In this document: piece by piece, positions 26,532-35,506 of the stretch | How the letters are laid out: each line of letters opens with the position of its first letter | Numbering within the stretch: position 1 is the first letter of the stretch | Assembly: GCA_945897805.1 (NCBI GenBank) | Contig: CAMDFX010000001.1 | Span: forward strand, 1 to 64,000 | Reading direction: 5' to 3' | Origin: Chryseobacterium gleum | Lineage (GTDB): Bacteria > Bacteroidota > Bacteroidia > Flavobacteriales_D > Crocinitomicaceae | Length of the DNA: 64,000 nt | Notes under the pieces: generated by a model | Databases searched by the model: none | What the model was told of the DNA's origin: nothing | What the model saw: only the letters and a program-made list of their open reading frames with translations | Program-made: the position numbers and the translations under genes

Positions 26532-27194
26532 TTAGATATTCAAGAAATTAATTAATGAATCAAAGCGATTTTGTAAATCGTCGTCAAAGTTGCTTTTTTG
26601 ATAGGAAGCACTGATTACATAATCGTATCTTTCAAAAGTTCTTAAAATCCTATCTAGTTCTACTTGATTGATTTTTAAAGTAATATCAATTTTAGAAGAA
26701 TCTGGAGAAGACATGATGTATGAGCTTAGAATTTTGGCATTGTTGCTTTCAACAATTTGTGCAATTTGCGCCAAAGAATAATCATTTCGATTGACTTCCA
26801 GAACAATGATACCCCCACTTTCCTTGATACTTCCGGTGTTTGCAATCATTGTCACAAGTTGATGAATACTTGTGCATCCCAAATAGGATTCGTCTTCGTC
26901 AAGGATTGGAACAACAGAAATTTTTTGCTCAGCAACTTTAAATAAAACTTCATAAATATGTGAATTTCCCTTCACGTATGGTCTAGGGAGATGTTCAAAA
27001 AGTTTATCCAAGGTTTCTTCTAAATCCATTTTATCTAAAATGTCTGATTCAGAAATCAAGCCTACAAAATTTCCATTTTTTAAAACAGGAAGATGCGTTA
27101 CTTTGAATTCGTCCATCCATCGCAATGCAATTTCACCTGAATCTGTGTGCTTTAAAGGTGGAATTTCGTCCGTAATTAAATCTTTTGCTGTCAT
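26532..27194 (-). CDS. CBS-domain protein
   Basis: A 220-residue cytoplasmic protein with two CBS motifs (about 1-55, MTAKDLITDEIPPLKHTDSG, and about 70-125, SHIYEVLFKVAEQKISVVPIL), followed by an ACT-like segment (IIVLEVNRNDYSLAQIAQIVESNNAKILS). Such pairs sense adenine nucleotides. The gene is three bases upstream of nadK, so a regulatory link to NAD(P) metabolism is possible but not shown. It diverges from pdxJ. Confidence 0.88.
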   Translation of the reverse strand: MTAKDLITDEIPPLKHTDSGEIALRWMDEFKVTHLPVLKNGNFVGLISESDILDKMDLEETLDKLFEHLPRPYVKGNSHIYEVLFKVAEQKISVVPILDEDESYLGCTSIHQLVTMIANTGSIKESGGIIVLEVNRNDYSLAQIAQIVESNNAKILSSYIMSSPDSSKIDITLKINQVELDRILRTFERYDYVISASYQKSNFDDDLQNRFDSLINFLNI

Positions 27195-27353
27195 CGTTGC
27201 GCCAAAGTACTAAAATAGTTGATATTTTTATAATTTCAGTTCAAAATTGTTTTTGATTTTTTTGATTTTCAGGCTGATTTATTTCAGACGGATTAGTCAA
27301 AAATCTTTGATTCTATGATGCTTTTCTTAGATCTTTATTGGTGATTCATTCCT

Positions 27354-27361
27354 TATATTTG
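27354..27361 (+). promoter_or_regulatory. -7 box of pdxJ
   Basis: TATATTTG, perfect TAnnTTTG, 43 positions before the chosen pdxJ ATG (27404). Its location inside the track's longer frame supports the later start. Confidence 0.55.
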
Positions 27362-27403
27362 TGGTTTAATTTCGATATTATTTTCGAGTATAAATCAAAG
27401 GCA

Positions 27404-28120
27404 ATGGAAACAAAATTAAGTGTCAATATCAATAAAATTGCAACAATTAGAAATGCGCGTGGTGGAAATACGCCCAATGTTGCTCAAGTAGCTATTGATT
27501 GTGAAAGATTTGGTGCTCATGGTATTACAATTCATCCCAGACCTGACGAAAGACATATTACAACCAAAGATGTTTATGATTTGCATCAAGTTGTGACAAC
27601 GGAATTGAATATTGAAGGTTATCCAGATCAACGATTTATGAATATGATTGCTCAATTGAAACCTGCTCAAGCTACTTTAGTTCCTGATCCGCCGCATGTT
27701 TTAACGTCAAATGCCGGCTGGAATACCAAAGAAAATTTAGAATGGTTGACTGAATTGATAGCTGAAATTAAATCTCATGGAGTAAGAACTTCCATTTTTG
27801 TCGACACTGATTTAACGAATATCGAATATGCAGCTAAAACGGGTGTTGATAGAATTGAATTGTACACTGGGCCTTACGCGGAAGAATTTGAGATGGCTCC
27901 AAAAAAAGCAATTGCTCCATATGTGAAAGCTGCAAATTTAGCCACAGAATTAGGCATGGAAGTCAATGCGGGCCACGATTTAAGTTTGGATAATCTGAAA
28001 TTTTTTAAAAGAAATATTCCACAACTGGCAGAAGTTTCTATTGGTCATGCTTTAGTTTCTGATACAATTTACTTTGGTTTAGAAAATACCATTCAACAAT
28101 ATTTATTTCAATTAAAATGA
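27404..28120 (+). CDS. pdxJ: Pyridoxine 5'-phosphate synthase
   Basis: Condenses 3-amino-1-phosphohydroxyacetone with deoxyxylulose 5-phosphate in the DXP-dependent vitamin B6 pathway. The TIM-barrel motifs are clear: [31 protein letters not shown] (phosphate/Glu region), and GHDLSLDN near the C-terminus. Starting at ATG 27404 gives 238 residues, the family length; the track's GTG- or TTG-type extension would put the promoter inside the gene. It is a single gene, diverging from the CBS-nadK operon. Confidence 0.95.
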   Translation: METKLSVNINKIATIRNARGGNTPNVAQVAIDCERFGAHGITIHPRPDERHITTKDVYDLHQVVTTELNIEGYPDQRFMNMIAQLKPAQATLVPDPPHVLTSNAGWNTKENLEWLTELIAEIKSHGVRTSIFVDTDLTNIEYAAKTGVDRIELYTGPYAEEFEMAPKKAIAPYVKAANLATELGMEVNAGHDLSLDNLKFFKRNIPQLAEVSIGHALVSDTIYFGLENTIQQYLFQLK

Positions 28121-28199
28121 ATTTTCATTGAAATAAATACAAATGTTTAGGACTATTATTTTTTTAAATTAAGGCATAACGTAATTTTTTTGTAACTTA

Positions 28200-28335
28200 A
28201 GTTGCATAATGTCGAATTAAATTACACATTTACAATATTGTAACAATATTAAGTTGTTAAAACCACAATAAAATTAATTTACTACTGATGAGTTTTGTGG
28301 AATAGATGCCCTAGGCTTACCTCTAGGGCATTTTT
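28200..28335 (+). ncRNA. Candidate structured RNA or long 3' UTR after pdxJ
   Basis: The 237-nt spacer behind pdxJ has no open frame but shows ordered structure: a 12-bp palindrome TACAATATTGTA, a CCACAA...TTGTGG stem with a long loop, and right after it a strong terminator (28306-28335) that works only in the plus sense. The terminator is about 185 nt past the pdxJ stop. No TAnnTTTG box was seen in the spacer, so a 3' UTR is as likely as an independent sRNA. Confidence 0.3.
28306..28335 (+). terminator. Rho-independent terminator, pdxJ side
   Basis: ATGCCCTAG (28306-28314) pairs with CTAGGGCAT (28323-28331) over an 8-nt loop and is followed by TTTTT. No T tract in the minus sense, so it does not serve the convergent gene. 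Confidence 0.9.
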
Positions 28336-28357
28336 GTTTTCAATAAATTGGATTTTC

Positions 28358-29251
28358 TCAAAAGAATTTTACAACTTCAAATCTTAAAATGGATATGAAG
28401 TTTGTTGATACATCTCTGGTTAATATTGACGATATAAGTCCAGTTTTTAAATTGTAAATCACTTGAATATCAGTTACAAATCGATTGTTTTTGTAGATGT
28501 GTTTTTCAATTAAATTTCCAAATTCATCGTATTTAAAACGAATTTCTTGGTTCATTTTAGAATCTTTGAAATTTAGAATTTTGAAATTTGAAATCCAACC
28601 TTTGTCATTGTAATCATACTTATGAGTGATTATTTGATTTCCAAATTTTAGTTTTTCTTCTTTAGAAATTAGATAACCAGATGAATCAAGACTAGAAATA
28701 ATTTCTTTGTAAGGAAATCCATAGCTGTTATGAACGATAGCTTTTTCTGATTTGCCATTGGTTTCATATTTGAAGGTCTCGAAATTCAAGATCAAACTTC
28801 GCTCAAAACTTGGCACAAAAAATGTTCCTGCAGTATCGATATCTCTTCGATATTCTTCTTTTATTATTCGATTGTTAGAATCATAAAAATAATGCGTAGA
28901 ATAATATCCTGTCTGATTTTTCTTTCTGACAAAAGCTAAATTTCCGCTATTATTATAACTGTAGATGAGAAGATTCGTATCAATTTTTTGATTTTCAATA
29001 TTTGTTTCAAATGATTGAGTCAAATGTCCTTTGGTGTCAAAATCATACTGAAAAACTAAATCAGTTTCTCGCATGATATCACCCATTTTTTTGAAAGTAT
29101 AGGTTCCTTTTAAACTTTTGATTTTGTTGTTTTTAACGAACTGTTCATTAAAAAAGGGAATTTCAGAAAAAGCAGTACCTTTCGAATTATCGAGAAATTG
29201 TGATTTTCCAAACAGTGGAAACAATAAAATTAATAGCACAAACTTTTTCAC
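28358..29251 (-). CDS. Secreted YD-repeat-like protein of unknown function
   Basis: A 297-residue protein starting on GTG with a signal peptide (MKKFVLLILLFPLFGKSQ). The body holds about five copies of a loose repeat of the YD/RHS kind: YDFDTKGHLTQSFE, YSYNNSGNLAFVRK, YFYDSNNRIIKEEY, YDYNDKGWISNFKI and KYDEFGNLIEKHIY. This suggests a short beta-strand wrap, far below the size of RHS toxins, and there is no toxin domain or T9SS tail. Function unknown. Neighbours (pdxJ, purK) give no hint. Confidence 0.75.
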   Translation of the reverse strand: MKKFVLLILLFPLFGKSQFLDNSKGTAFSEIPFFNEQFVKNNKIKSLKGTYTFKKMGDIMRETDLVFQYDFDTKGHLTQSFETNIENQKIDTNLLIYSYNNSGNLAFVRKKNQTGYYSTHYFYDSNNRIIKEEYRRDIDTAGTFFVPSFERSLILNFETFKYETNGKSEKAIVHNSYGFPYKEIISSLDSSGYLISKEEKLKFGNQIITHKYDYNDKGWISNFKILNFKDSKMNQEIRFKYDEFGNLIEKHIYKNNRFVTDIQVIYNLKTGLISSILTRDVSTNFISILRFEVVKFF

Positions 29252-29414
29252 GGTACAAAAAAAAACAATTCAACGGCTAGTATTTTCACTATTGGATTTA
29301 ATTGTCCGCAAGTAATTGTTTATAAGATGATTTTGGAGTTTTTGTAACACTTTATTTCGGTTTTTGAGAAAATAAAACAAATGTGTTATTTTAAAACATT
29401 TCATTTCTTTGCCT

Positions 29415-29422
29415 TATCTTTG
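29415..29422 (+). promoter_or_regulatory. -7 box of purK
   Basis: TATCTTTG with its last base five positions before ATG 29427; the transcript is expected to start at the ATG or within a base or two. Confidence 0.65.
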
Positions 29423-29426
29423 TTCC

Positions 29427-30572
29427 ATGCAGAAAAAGTGGTACGGAAAAGATTTTCGATTGGGCGTTTTAGGTGGCGGCCAATTGGGAAGAATGCTGAT
29501 TCAAGAAGCAGTAAACTATGATGTTTTTATTCATTGTTTAGATCCCGATGCACAAGCGCCATGTGTTGATTTAGCAAATTCTTTTACAATCGGTTCATTG
29601 ACTGATTTTGAAACAGTTTACAATTTCGGCCAAGACAAAGATGTATTGACCGTTGAAATTGAACATGTCAACATTGAAGCGCTGGAGAAATTGGTTTCAG
29701 AAGGAAAAAAAGTTTTTCCACAGCCACATATTTTGAAGATGGTTCAAGATAAAGGTTTGCAAAAACAATTTTATGTAGCCAATAATATTCCAACGCCCAA
29801 TTTTCACTTAGTTGAAAAAAAGAGTGAAATTCAAAATTTTCTCAACGAATTTCCTTTCATGCAAAAAATGCGCAAAGGTGGATATGATGGAAAAGGGGTG
29901 ACTGCACTAAAATCGCCAGCAGACCTGGTAAATGCCTTTGATGTGCCAAGTGTTTTGGAATCTTTTGTGGATTTTGAAAAAGAACTTTCGGTAATTGTTG
30001 CCAGAAATGAAAATGGTGAAACTGCTGTTTTTCCTGTGGTGGAATGCGAATTTAATCCCGAGGCAAATTTGGTTGAATTTCTTTTTGCTCCAGCAAATAT
30101 TTCCAATGAAATCGAAAAAGAGGCAGAAGCTTTGGCCATAAAAATTATCAATTCACTTGAAATGGTGGGAATTTTAGCTGTGGAATTATTCTTAACGAAA
30201 TCTGGAGAAATATTAGTCAATGAAATCGCCCCTCGTCCCCACAATAGCGGTCATCATACGATTGAGTGCAACGTGACATCTCAGTTTGAGCAGCACATGC
30301 GCAGTATTTTGAACTTACCTTTGGGTTCAACACGCATCATGCAGCCTGGCGTGATGATTAATTTGTTGGGAGAAAAAGGATTTGAAGGTCCTGCAATCTA
30401 TAGAAACTTGGAGGTTGCCATGGCTATTCCTGGTGTCAAAACACACATTTATGGAAAAGCAAGAACGAAATCTTTCCGAAAAATGGGTCATGTAACTATC
30501 ACCGCGGCAAATTTGGAAGAGGCAAAAAATACAGGTCGTGAAATCAAGAATTTGATTCGCGTAGAGGCATAA
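29427..30572 (+). CDS. purK: 5-(Carboxyamino)imidazole ribonucleotide synthase
   Basis: An ATP-grasp enzyme that carboxylates AIR with bicarbonate and ATP to N5-CAIR in purine synthesis. Motifs: LGVLGGGQLGRML at the N-terminus, KMRKGGYDGKGV (ATP-lid) in the middle, and VNEIAPRPHNSGHHTIE (Mg-binding). I start at ATG 29427 (MQKKWYGKDF, 381 residues); the track's TTG lies inside or beside the promoter. It is followed by purE after 21 nt, as usual. Confidence 0.95.
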   Translation: MQKKWYGKDFRLGVLGGGQLGRMLIQEAVNYDVFIHCLDPDAQAPCVDLANSFTIGSLTDFETVYNFGQDKDVLTVEIEHVNIEALEKLVSEGKKVFPQPHILKMVQDKGLQKQFYVANNIPTPNFHLVEKKSEIQNFLNEFPFMQKMRKGGYDGKGVTALKSPADLVNAFDVPSVLESFVDFEKELSVIVARNENGETAVFPVVECEFNPEANLVEFLFAPANISNEIEKEAEALAIKIINSLEMVGILAVELFLTKSGEILVNEIAPRPHNSGHHTIECNVTSQFEQHMRSILNLPLGSTRIMQPGVMINLLGEKGFEGPAIYRNLEVAMAIPGVKTHIYGKARTKSFRKMGHVTITAANLEEAKNTGREIKNLIRVEA

Positions 30573-30593
30573 ATTATTAAAGAAAAACGAATT

Positions 30594-31070
30594 ATGGTAG
30601 GAATCATCATGGGAAGTAAATCTGATCTTCCAATAATGCAAGAAGCAGCAAACATCTTGAAAGAATTGGGTGTTGCTTATGAAATCAATGTCGTTTCGGC
30701 GCATAGAACTCCAGAATTGATGTTTGATTATGCTAAAAATGCCCACAAAAGAGGAATCAAAGTAATTATTGCTGGGGCAGGTGGTGCTGCTCATTTGCCA
30801 GGAATGACGGCTTCTTTGACGCCGCTTCCTGTGATTGGTGTGCCGATAAAATCTAGTAATTCAATCGATGGTTGGGACAGTATTTTATCCATTCTGCAAA
30901 TGCCAAATGGAATTCCCGTTGCGACAGTTGCTTTAAATGCGGCAAAAAATGCAGGTATTTTAGCAGCAAAAATGATTGCTACATCAGATGAGAAATTATT
31001 GCAAAAATTAGCTGATTACATGGAAGAGTTGAAACAAGTAGTTTTGGAAAGTGGTAAAAATTTGAATTAA
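30594..31070 (+). CDS. purE: N5-carboxyaminoimidazole ribonucleotide mutase
   Basis: Moves the carboxyl group of N5-CAIR to give CAIR, the step after PurK. The 158-residue class I PurE has [13 protein letters not shown] (phosphate loop), VVSAHRTPE (catalytic His) and [12 protein letters not shown]. Octameric cytoplasmic enzyme of normal length. Its stop codon overlaps that of the convergent NamZ-like gene in the sequence TTAA. Confidence 0.97.
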   Translation: MVGIIMGSKSDLPIMQEAANILKELGVAYEINVVSAHRTPELMFDYAKNAHKRGIKVIIAGAGGAAHLPGMTASLTPLPVIGVPIKSSNSIDGWDSILSILQMPNGIPVATVALNAAKNAGILAAKMIATSDEKLLQKLADYMEELKQVVLESGKNLN

Positions 31071-32377
31071 TCGTAAAGTAAATATTTTGCCCTTATTTTT
31101 CTAAACTCCTGAATTTCAGGCTTCCAAGATGCACGTATTTCCTTTACTGTCCAACCTTCATTGATTTGTTTCCGCAAGTCGGCCGTTCCAGCAAGCCTAT
31201 CGAAAAAGGCAGGTTGGTCAATAAATTGATTGCTGTCGCCTAACAATGATTTTGCTTCTATCAACCAATTTAAATTGATATCATAACTGCGTTTTTTCGT
31301 TAAAGAATTTAAATCATAGCCGTTGCACATTTTGTTTTCCCAAAGTGGATTTTTTGCTCCAAAACTAGAAATAGGAGTAAAAGTAAAGTCTGTTTTTGGA
31401 AAACTTGGATGACCAAAATATTCGAATGGCCTTTCTGTTCCTCTGCCTATACTTACAGAAGTGGCTTCAAATAAACACAAACTTGGATACAACGAAATCG
31501 CTGCATCTGACCTCAAATTTGGACTCGGTGGAATCGGAATGTTATACCTCATTTTGCGAGAATAATTCTTGCAGGGAACAATACTCAATCGGCAATGTAA
31601 ACTATCTGACAACCAACATTCATCATTCACCATTAGCGCATATTCCCCTATAGTCATTCCGTAAACAATTGGAACTGGGTGCATTCCGATAAATGATTTG
31701 TGCGAACTATCTCTAACTGGACCGTCAACAAAATGTCCGTTTGGATTTGGTCTGTCGAGCACAATCAACGGTTTATTATTTTCAGCGCAACTTTCCATCA
31801 CGTAGTGGAGCGTGGAAATATAAGTGTAGAATCTAACGCCAACATCTTGAATATCATAAATCACAACATCTACATCCTCCATTTGAGATGGTTTTGGTTT
31901 TTTGTTGGTTCCGTACAATGAAATCAGTGGCAAACCTGTTTTTAAATCCGTGCCGCTATACACTTTTTCACCTGCATCTGCATCGCCTCTAAAACCATGT
32001 TCAGGAGAAAATACTTTTTGGATAGTGATTCCTAGTGCAATTAAGGTGTCAACTAAATGCGAATTTCCAACGGTTGAAGTTTGATTTCCAACGATTGCAA
32101 CCCTTTTTCCTTTCAAAGAGTCGAGATACAAATTCATTCTTTCTCCTCCTAAAATGGGAATATTTGATCTGTATTTTTCCTCAACAAGTAGTTCTTGATT
32201 TTCATTTGGATCAATAACTACGTGTTTTTCGGCGTTACTTTTTTTCTCTTGAAATTCGTAATATTTCTTTTTTATGTTACAAGAAAAAATCAAAATCAAC
32301 AAAATACTTTTAAGGCACAAAAGCTTTGCGTACTTTAGCGACTTATTAGTAAATTCATTGAAATTCGAGTATTTCAT
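31067..32377 (-). CDS. NamZ-family (DUF1343) exo-beta-N-acetylmuramidase, lipoprotein
   Basis: DUF1343 protein; characterised members (NamZ) release terminal MurNAc from peptidoglycan fragments. Signature stretches are [46 protein letters not shown] and [13 protein letters not shown] lipobox, LILIFSC, places it on a membrane. From ATG 32377 the pre-Cys segment is 32 residues, long for a lipoprotein; TTG at 32318-32320 would give a compact 13-residue signal and avoid overlap with the divergent LolC/E-like gene. I keep the ATG but regard the start as open. Confidence 0.88.
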   Translation of the reverse strand: MKYSNFNEFTNKSLKYAKLLCLKSILLILIFSCNIKKKYYEFQEKKSNAEKHVVIDPNENQELLVEEKYRSNIPILGGERMNLYLDSLKGKRVAIVGNQTSTVGNSHLVDTLIALGITIQKVFSPEHGFRGDADAGEKVYSGTDLKTGLPLISLYGTNKKPKPSQMEDVDVVIYDIQDVGVRFYTYISTLHYVMESCAENNKPLIVLDRPNPNGHFVDGPVRDSSHKSFIGMHPVPIVYGMTIGEYALMVNDECWLSDSLHCRLSIVPCKNYSRKMRYNIPIPPSPNLRSDAAISLYPSLCLFEATSVSIGRGTERPFEYFGHPSFPKTDFTFTPISSFGAKNPLWENKMCNGYDLNSLTKKRSYDINLNWLIEAKSLLGDSNQFIDQPAFFDRLAGTADLRKQINEGWTVKEIRASWKPEIQEFRKIRAKYLLYD

Positions 32378-34016
32378 AGCGAGAAAAATCCTTAAAAATG
32401 AGGTCGAAGGTAAGAAAGTTTCTCGACCTATTGTCCGTATTTCTATAATTAGTATCAGTCTAGCAATGTTAGTAAATCTGATTACTGTTGCGGTAGTGAC
32501 TGGTTTTCAGAAGGAAGTGAGAGACAAAGTTATTGGATTTGGAGCACATGCCGTGGTGACAAAATCTGGTGAAGCTTCTATTTTTGAAAGTGATCCAATT
32601 TTGAAAGACCAATTTTTTTATCCAACATTAGAATTATCGCAAGAAGTTAAGCACATTCAAGCAGTTGCATACAAACCAGCTTTACTTCAATCTGACGCTG
32701 ATGGAATTGCTACGCAAGAAATTCAGGGAATTATGATGAAAGGGGTTGACGAACGATATGATTGGTCATTTTTTAAGCAGCATTTAATTTCAGGTCGAAT
32801 TCCAAACATTCAAAAAGATTCTATTTCAGATGAAATAATTATTTCAAAAAAGATTGCCAAAGATTTGAATTACAAAGTGGGAGACGAAGCACGAACATTT
32901 TTTGTGAAAAATAAACCGATTAAGAAAATGTTTCAAATTGTGGGCATTTTTGAAACGGGTTTGGAAGATTTTGACCGCGAAATAGTTTTGGGTGATATTC
33001 AGCAAATTCAAAAGCTAAATGATTGGGGAATTCAAGCATCAATTATTGTTTCTGATAGTTTGGTTAATGGATATTTAATCATTGAGGGTGAGGCAGTTGG
33101 TGGAAATGGAAATTATCGCTACGATTGGGGAAGAGGATATGAGAATTACAAAGGATTTACATTTTTCCCAAAAAAAGACACAATTATTCGCTTAATTGCC
33201 TCAGATTATTGGACGTATTTAGATGGCGATGGCGAACAAACAAGCGTTCCAGATACAGCATATTTGAAAGTGACTATTTCTGGAGATAAGGCTTCACTTT
33301 TTCCCTATGACATGGATTCAGACAGTAAAATCGCTAAAAAATATTTGGATGAGGAAGGTTATCAATTCGAAATTTCAGCTGGTCCCAAGAAAATTAAATT
33401 TCATAAAATCGATGGAAAAGGAAGTTTTCAAAAGTATGTAGGTGCATTTGAGTTTACTTTACGAGATTGGAATTTATTGCAAGAGGATGTCAAATTCTTG
33501 AAAAAGCAAATTCAATTTCAGCAGCCCAACGGAGAAGATTTGCGCGTAACAAGTATTGTTGACAGTCAAAGTGATATTTTTGTTTGGTTGGGATTTTTGG
33601 ATATCAACGTTTATATTATCTTGGTTTTGATGATAATAATCGGCGTAATCAACATGGGCTCAGCATTGTTGGTAATGATTTTAGTCAAAACAAATTTCAT
33701 TGGCATGTTGAAGGCTTTGGGTGCCAAAAATTGGAGCATTCGGAAAATCTTTTTATATCAAGCTGGATTTTTGATTTTGCGCGGGATGTTTTGGGGAAAT
33801 TTAATAGGAATTGGATTGTGTTTATTACAAAAGTATTTCCATGTCCTCAAATTAAATCCAGAAGTTTATTATTTAAATGCTGTTCCAATTGATATCAACA
33901 TTTTTTCCATATTGATATTGAATGCAGCAACTTTGAGTGTCTGTTTGTTAGCCTTGATTATTCCTTCTTATGTAATCACAAGGATTTCGCCAGTGAAAGC
34001 AATTCGATTTAATTGA
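32358..34016 (+). CDS. LolC/E-like (FtsX-family) permease with enlarged periplasmic domain
   Basis: A permease with an N-terminal helix (IISISLAMLVNLITVAVVTGF), a large periplasmic part and three C-terminal helices with the FtsX core MLKALGAKNWSIRKIFLYQ and ending ISPVKAIRFN. I start at TTG 32358 because [12 protein letters not shown] is the usual N-terminal motif; the upstream ATG would lie within the opposing gene. At 552 residues it is about 150 longer than typical LolC/E; the excess is a Tyr/Asp-rich stretch around residues 235-385. No ATPase gene is adjacent. Confidence 0.85.
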   Translation: MKFEYFIARKILKNEVEGKKVSRPIVRISIISISLAMLVNLITVAVVTGFQKEVRDKVIGFGAHAVVTKSGEASIFESDPILKDQFFYPTLELSQEVKHIQAVAYKPALLQSDADGIATQEIQGIMMKGVDERYDWSFFKQHLISGRIPNIQKDSISDEIIISKKIAKDLNYKVGDEARTFFVKNKPIKKMFQIVGIFETGLEDFDREIVLGDIQQIQKLNDWGIQASIIVSDSLVNGYLIIEGEAVGGNGNYRYDWGRGYENYKGFTFFPKKDTIIRLIASDYWTYLDGDGEQTSVPDTAYLKVTISGDKASLFPYDMDSDSKIAKKYLDEEGYQFEISAGPKKIKFHKIDGKGSFQKYVGAFEFTLRDWNLLQEDVKFLKKQIQFQQPNGEDLRVTSIVDSQSDIFVWLGFLDINVYIILVLMIIIGVINMGSALLVMILVKTNFIGMLKALGAKNWSIRKIFLYQAGFLILRGMFWGNLIGIGLCLLQKYFHVLKLNPEVYYLNAVPIDINIFSILILNAATLSVCLLALIIPSYVITRISPVKAIRFN

Positions 34017-34018
34017 AT

Positions 34019-34597
34019 TTATTCCATGCAATTACAAGGTGCGTCAAACTCAATGCGCATCCAAGGCAATCTTTCTTTCCAGCGCACATGAAAACTTGGA
34101 GGATAAGCAATGCCATGTAAGCTCAATGTTTTTAAATTTGTCATCAGCACGAAAGCTTCAGGAAATGAGCCAACTGGTGTGTCCGACAAATCTAAATAGT
34201 TGAGATTATTTGCATATTGAATACATTCTGGAATTTGCGTAAAATTATTTCTACTCAAAATTAATTTTTCTAATTTTTTCATTGAACAAACCTGAATTGG
34301 AAAAATCGCAAATTTATTTTTATCTAAATTGAGTTCCGTTAGATTTTCGAAGTCTTTGATAAAATCAGGTAGATGGGTAAATTTATTCTTGCTCAAATCT
34401 AATTTTTGAATATTTATAAACTTCTTCAATGCTTGAGGCAAAGTATCTATTTTCAATTTTTCAAAAGAAATTGCAAAAACAGAGTCGGGATTTGCATTCA
34501 GTGCTTCTTCCCAAGAATAAACCTTGATTGGTTTATTTGCTATGAGCGCGAATGATTGAATGCTAATGGCTAAAAATAGAACGAACAGTTTTTTCAT
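34019..34597 (-). CDS. Secreted leucine-rich-repeat protein
   Basis: A 192-residue protein with a signal peptide (MKKLFVLFLAISIQSFA) and about five LRR units of the form LxxLxLSxNxFTxLPxxI (IQKLDLSKNKFTHLP, LTELNLDKNKFAIFP, LEKLILSRNNFTQIP, LNYLDLSDTPVGSFP). No anchor or T9SS tail is visible. LRRs bind proteins; the partner is unknown. Its first 35 nt overlap the end of ribF in another frame, so it is likely translated with ribF. Confidence 0.85.
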   Translation of the reverse strand: MKKLFVLFLAISIQSFALIANKPIKVYSWEEALNANPDSVFAISFEKLKIDTLPQALKKFINIQKLDLSKNKFTHLPDFIKDFENLTELNLDKNKFAIFPIQVCSMKKLEKLILSRNNFTQIPECIQYANNLNYLDLSDTPVGSFPEAFVLMTNLKTLSLHGIAYPPSFHVRWKERLPWMRIEFDAPCNCME

Positions 34598-35498
34598 CTT
34601 CTTGCAATTGAGCGCGCAACACTTCTAGTGATTGAAAGCGATGTTCTCCGCGAATTCTTTGTAACAAATATACTTTTATTCTTTGATCATAAATTGGCTC
34701 AGAAAAATCAAAAATAAAAACTTCAATTTTAATTTCTTCAGAATCAGTAACCGTTGGTCTGATGCCAATATTCATCATTCCTTCCAATTTCCGTTGGTCT
34801 GCTAAAACTATTTCAACGGCATAAACACCAATTGCAGGAATAATTTTCAACGCATCGTCCACTTCAATATTTGCTGTAGGAAAACCAATCGTTCTACCAA
34901 TTTCATTTCCTAGCACCACTTTTCCTGAAATTTCAAATGGTTCATTCAAATAATTATTCGCCGTTTGAACATCGCCAATTTCTATTGCTTTCCTTATTTT
35001 GGTTGAGCTCACATTTATTTCATCTACTTCGTGCGCAGGTATTTCAATTACTTCAAAAGATAAATTTTCAGAAAGTTTTTGCAAATGTTTCAACGTTCCT
35101 TCTCTGTTTTTTCCGAATTGATGATCGTAGCCTACCACAATGGTTTTTACATGTAATTTCTCAATGAGATATTCTTTCACAAATTCATCAGCACTGAGAT
35201 TTGAAAATGCTTTCGTGAAAGGAAAAATAATCAAATGGTCTAAACCCAATCTTTCTAGATTTTCAATTTTTTCAGCTTCCGTTTGGATTAATTTTAATCC
35301 GTGATTCGTTGGATTAATGACCATTCTAGGATGCGGAAAAAAGGTAAACAACACCGTTTCGCCATTTGTTTTCTTCGCTTCAGATTTTAATCTTTCAATG
35401 ATTTTTTGATGTCCGAGATGAACACCATCAAAAGTTCCAATCGTCAAAACAGCATTTGGAATATTTCCAACTTCCTCAAAATCGCGGTAAACTTTCAC
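34563..35498 (-). CDS. ribF: Bifunctional riboflavin kinase / FAD synthetase
   Basis: Makes FMN and FAD from riboflavin. The N-terminal nucleotidyltransferase half has TIGTFDGVHLGHQKII and TFFPHPRMV, then VGYDHQFGKNREG and SSTKIRKAI; the C-terminal kinase half has GNEIGRTIGFPTANIE and MMNIGIRPTV. Cytoplasmic, 311 residues as usual. It follows the T9SS protein gene by eight bases and overlaps the LRR gene. Confidence 0.96.
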   Translation of the reverse strand: MKVYRDFEEVGNIPNAVLTIGTFDGVHLGHQKIIERLKSEAKKTNGETVLFTFFPHPRMVINPTNHGLKLIQTEAEKIENLERLGLDHLIIFPFTKAFSNLSADEFVKEYLIEKLHVKTIVVGYDHQFGKNREGTLKHLQKLSENLSFEVIEIPAHEVDEINVSSTKIRKAIEIGDVQTANNYLNEPFEISGKVVLGNEIGRTIGFPTANIEVDDALKIIPAIGVYAVEIVLADQRKLEGMMNIGIRPTVTDSEEIKIEVFIFDFSEPIYDQRIKVYLLQRIRGEHRFQSLEVLRAQLQEDEKTVRSIFSH

Positions 35499-35506
35499 TT
35501 AAAAAA

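Noticed and set aside
30327-30794. 155-aa ORF on minus over purK-purE
   Set aside because: Shadow spanning two real genes on the other strand.
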